In this document: positions 62,553-64,000 of the stretch, in pieces
How positions within the stretch are numbered: the stretch's first letter is position 1
Layout: every line of letters starts with the position of its first letter
Assembly: GCF_031624635.1 (NCBI RefSeq)
Contig: NZ_JAMQOQ010000004.1
Coordinates: 1-64,000, forward strand
Direction of reading: 5' to 3'
DNA: 64,000 bases
DNA from: Halogeometricum sp. S3BR5-2
GTDB lineage: Archaea; Halobacteriota; Halobacteria; Halobacteriales; Haloferacaceae
Notes under the pieces: generated by a model
What the model was told of the DNA's origin: nothing
Seen by the model: the letters and a program-made list of their open reading frames with translations, nothing else
Databases searched by the model: none
Program-made: the position numbers and the translations under genes

Positions 62553-64000
62553 CGACTCTCACTATCCGATGACGTGTTATCAAGTTACTGTATCTCACGC
62601 GCCGACTGGTCCACTCCGGCCTCCCCGTTCCTCGCGACTCCGATGGTCCGCTCCTGACCGCCGCGCACGGTGCGAGGAGCCTTCGCAGGACCGCCTCCAT
62701 CGAGTGCTCGTCAGGCGCGTTCGTCGCTGCGCCTGTCGGATACGTCGGCTACCTCGTCTGGTATCGTTCCGGCGCCTGGGCTGACGGTCGGCGCCTCGAC
62801 GGACCCGTCGTACGGAATAGGCGCGAACAACGAACCCCTCGGGCACCCCGTTCTCAGTCGGGATGAGCGCCGACCAGTCGAAAGAGCGCTCTGCCACGGG
62901 ATGCGGCGGCAGCGTCACTGGCTTCGAACCCGTCGGCGTTGTCTAAAAGACGGTCCGAAAAAGCGTCCGGTTCCGGTATTACCGGATAGGTGTGTTGGTC
63001 CCCGTTTGGGACTCGCCCGAAAACATCGACTCTTCGAAGATTACTTTCAGGCGTCTCCGAGCGGTCTCCCCAGTCTGACCGTCGCGAACCTTTCCACCGA
63101 CGACTATCGTTCGACTTCCTCTATCAGTCGGTGCGAATCGAACCGGCGAGTGCGGAGGTGTTTCGCGTTTCCGACGATACCGAAAGAACCTCTGACCATC
63201 GAGAACAACACCGATGTCGAGAACCGAGCGACGGACACGAGGCAGGAGAGTTCTCTCGAAGTCGAGGAGCGCCGTCGAGAATCCGTCGGCCCCCGAGATG
63301 GGCATCGTTACGCTCTTATTACTGTAACGACGCTGCCGAGGCGGAACTGCGGGATCCCGCCGGACGCGACGATTCGAATGCATCGGGAGATCAACCCCGC
63401 GACGTTCGGTACGGTTCGAAGCGCGCTTACGTTCGCGACCGTAGACCGGCGCGATCACTTCGGACTCGCGCCGCCAGCGACGCCGAATCCGGGGCGGCGG
63501 TGACCGCTCCTCCGAAGGGAGATATCTCGACGACGGTTCGGTGGAGCTAACAAGTGGCGGCGAATTTCCGAACGTTTCGGTATGAAACTACGCTCGATGA
63601 GCTCACAAGCAGAAAAGGCGGAAATATACTAAAAGATTTGAGTCTATCTCTCCCGAGAGGGGTCTCTCGAACGGAGTCGTCTCGACGAAGACCATACAGT
63701 CCGTCGATACAGGTGGCAACGGAGTGCTCGCGACGTCTCCAGCGACCTATGCTCCGCGAACGCATCTCGCGAGCGCTCGGTGACGTGACGTCGCGGCTAA
63801 CCCTTACAATGAAAGCCGGCCATTTTAGGGGTGTCAGGTCGATGTTTTCGCCGTATGTCCGATAACCGCGGGAGACGGCGTTTCGAGAAACCGGTCGAGA
63901 GCTCCGGACGCTTCGGCCGAACTTCGAGACACGGCGATTTGGTGACTATTAGCCGTCGTTCGGGCGGCGGCCGGAATCACGAGGCGAGTGGGGGGAGAGA
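62553..64000. other. 1.4-kb region to the window edge without supported gene
   Basis: Open frames of up to 277 codons (62670-63503 plus, 62979-63458 minus, 63554-63865 plus) exist, but their translations are rich in Arg, Ser and Pro with no domains and no acidic bias, unlike real proteins of this genome. GC content appears lower than in the coding parts. The region may be a decayed insertion, an RNA gene region or a regulatory stretch. Nothing further could be supported. Confidence 0.45.

Noticed and set aside
62979-63458. 159-codon minus-strand frame
   Set aside because: Composition unlike local proteins, no start context and no recognised domain.
62670-63503. 277-codon plus-strand open frame near the right edge
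   Set aside because: Arg-, Ser- and Pro-rich translation without acidic bias or domain; likely a chance frame in GC-rich DNA.
63554-63865. 103-codon frame starting with GTG
   Set aside because: Weak start, no promoter element at the right distance, no domain; too uncertain to call.

Overview
The window looks like a piece of a haloarchaeal chromosome (class Halobacteria, possibly family Haloferacaceae; the genus cannot be read from the sequence). It is GC-rich, its proteins are rich in Asp and Glu, its lipoproteins carry twin-arginine (Tat) signals with a lipobox, many genes have a TATA element about 25-32 bp before the start codon (leaderless transcripts), and the regulators are typical of haloarchaea (TrmB, TbsP, Lrp/TRASH, Bat-type HTH, IclR). 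No rRNA gene, complete tRNA, CRISPR array or intact insertion sequence was seen.

Layout. 1-2.9 kb: end of a malic enzyme/phosphotransacetylase fusion and a PAC2 protein. 3.2-10.8 kb: a sugar module with a TrmB regulator, a complete CUT1-type sugar ABC transporter, a ThuA protein and a Gfo/Idh/MocA dehydrogenase, the gene set of the rhizobial thuEFGKAB trehalose system. 11.7-18 kb: an orphan GARS-like ATP-grasp enzyme, small haloarchaeal proteins, a UbiA prenyltransferase fused to a lycopene-cyclase domain, and a glycosyltransferase-like protein. 18.3-22.7 kb: a second sugar module (AGE epimerase, TIM-barrel isomerase, Gfo/Idh/MocA dehydrogenase, IclR regulator). 22.7-33.1 kb: a frameshifted UbiA paralogue, then carboxylate and aromatic metabolism (AMP-forming ligase, SLC13 transporter, metallo-beta-lactamase protein, gentisate-dioxygenase-like bicupin, iron alcohol dehydrogenase, AEC carrier, BKACE enzyme). 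33.2-43.3 kb: an Fe-siderophore binding lipoprotein behind two DtxR-like operators, TbsP and Lrp-TrkA_C regulators, a DHH phosphoesterase, an M23 peptidase, envelope proteins, a Cys-rich Bat-type regulator and small zinc ribbons. 43.4-49.0 kb: a copper island (winged-helix regulator, 15-Cys four-helix copper protein, Lrp-TRASH sensor, CopA ATPase, Bat-type regulator). 49.1-56.7 kb: a Dpp/Opp-type ABC operon whose binding protein appears circularly permuted and whose two ATPases are fused, followed by a second SLC13 carrier. 56.8-57.9 kb: a divergent HTH/unknown-enzyme pair. 58.7-62.6 kb: an amidohydrolase and a third sugar module (hydroxypyruvate-isomerase-like protein plus Gfo/Idh/MocA). The last 1.4 kb has no gene I can support.

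The recurring theme is import and oxidation of sugars or polyols through NAD(P)-dependent Gfo/Idh/MocA enzymes paired with TIM-barrel, AGE or ThuA partners. The strongest unusual signals are the permuted solute-binding protein, the thu-like archaeal cluster, the UbiA-lycopene cyclase fusion with its damaged neighbour copy, and the compact copper operator in front of copA.
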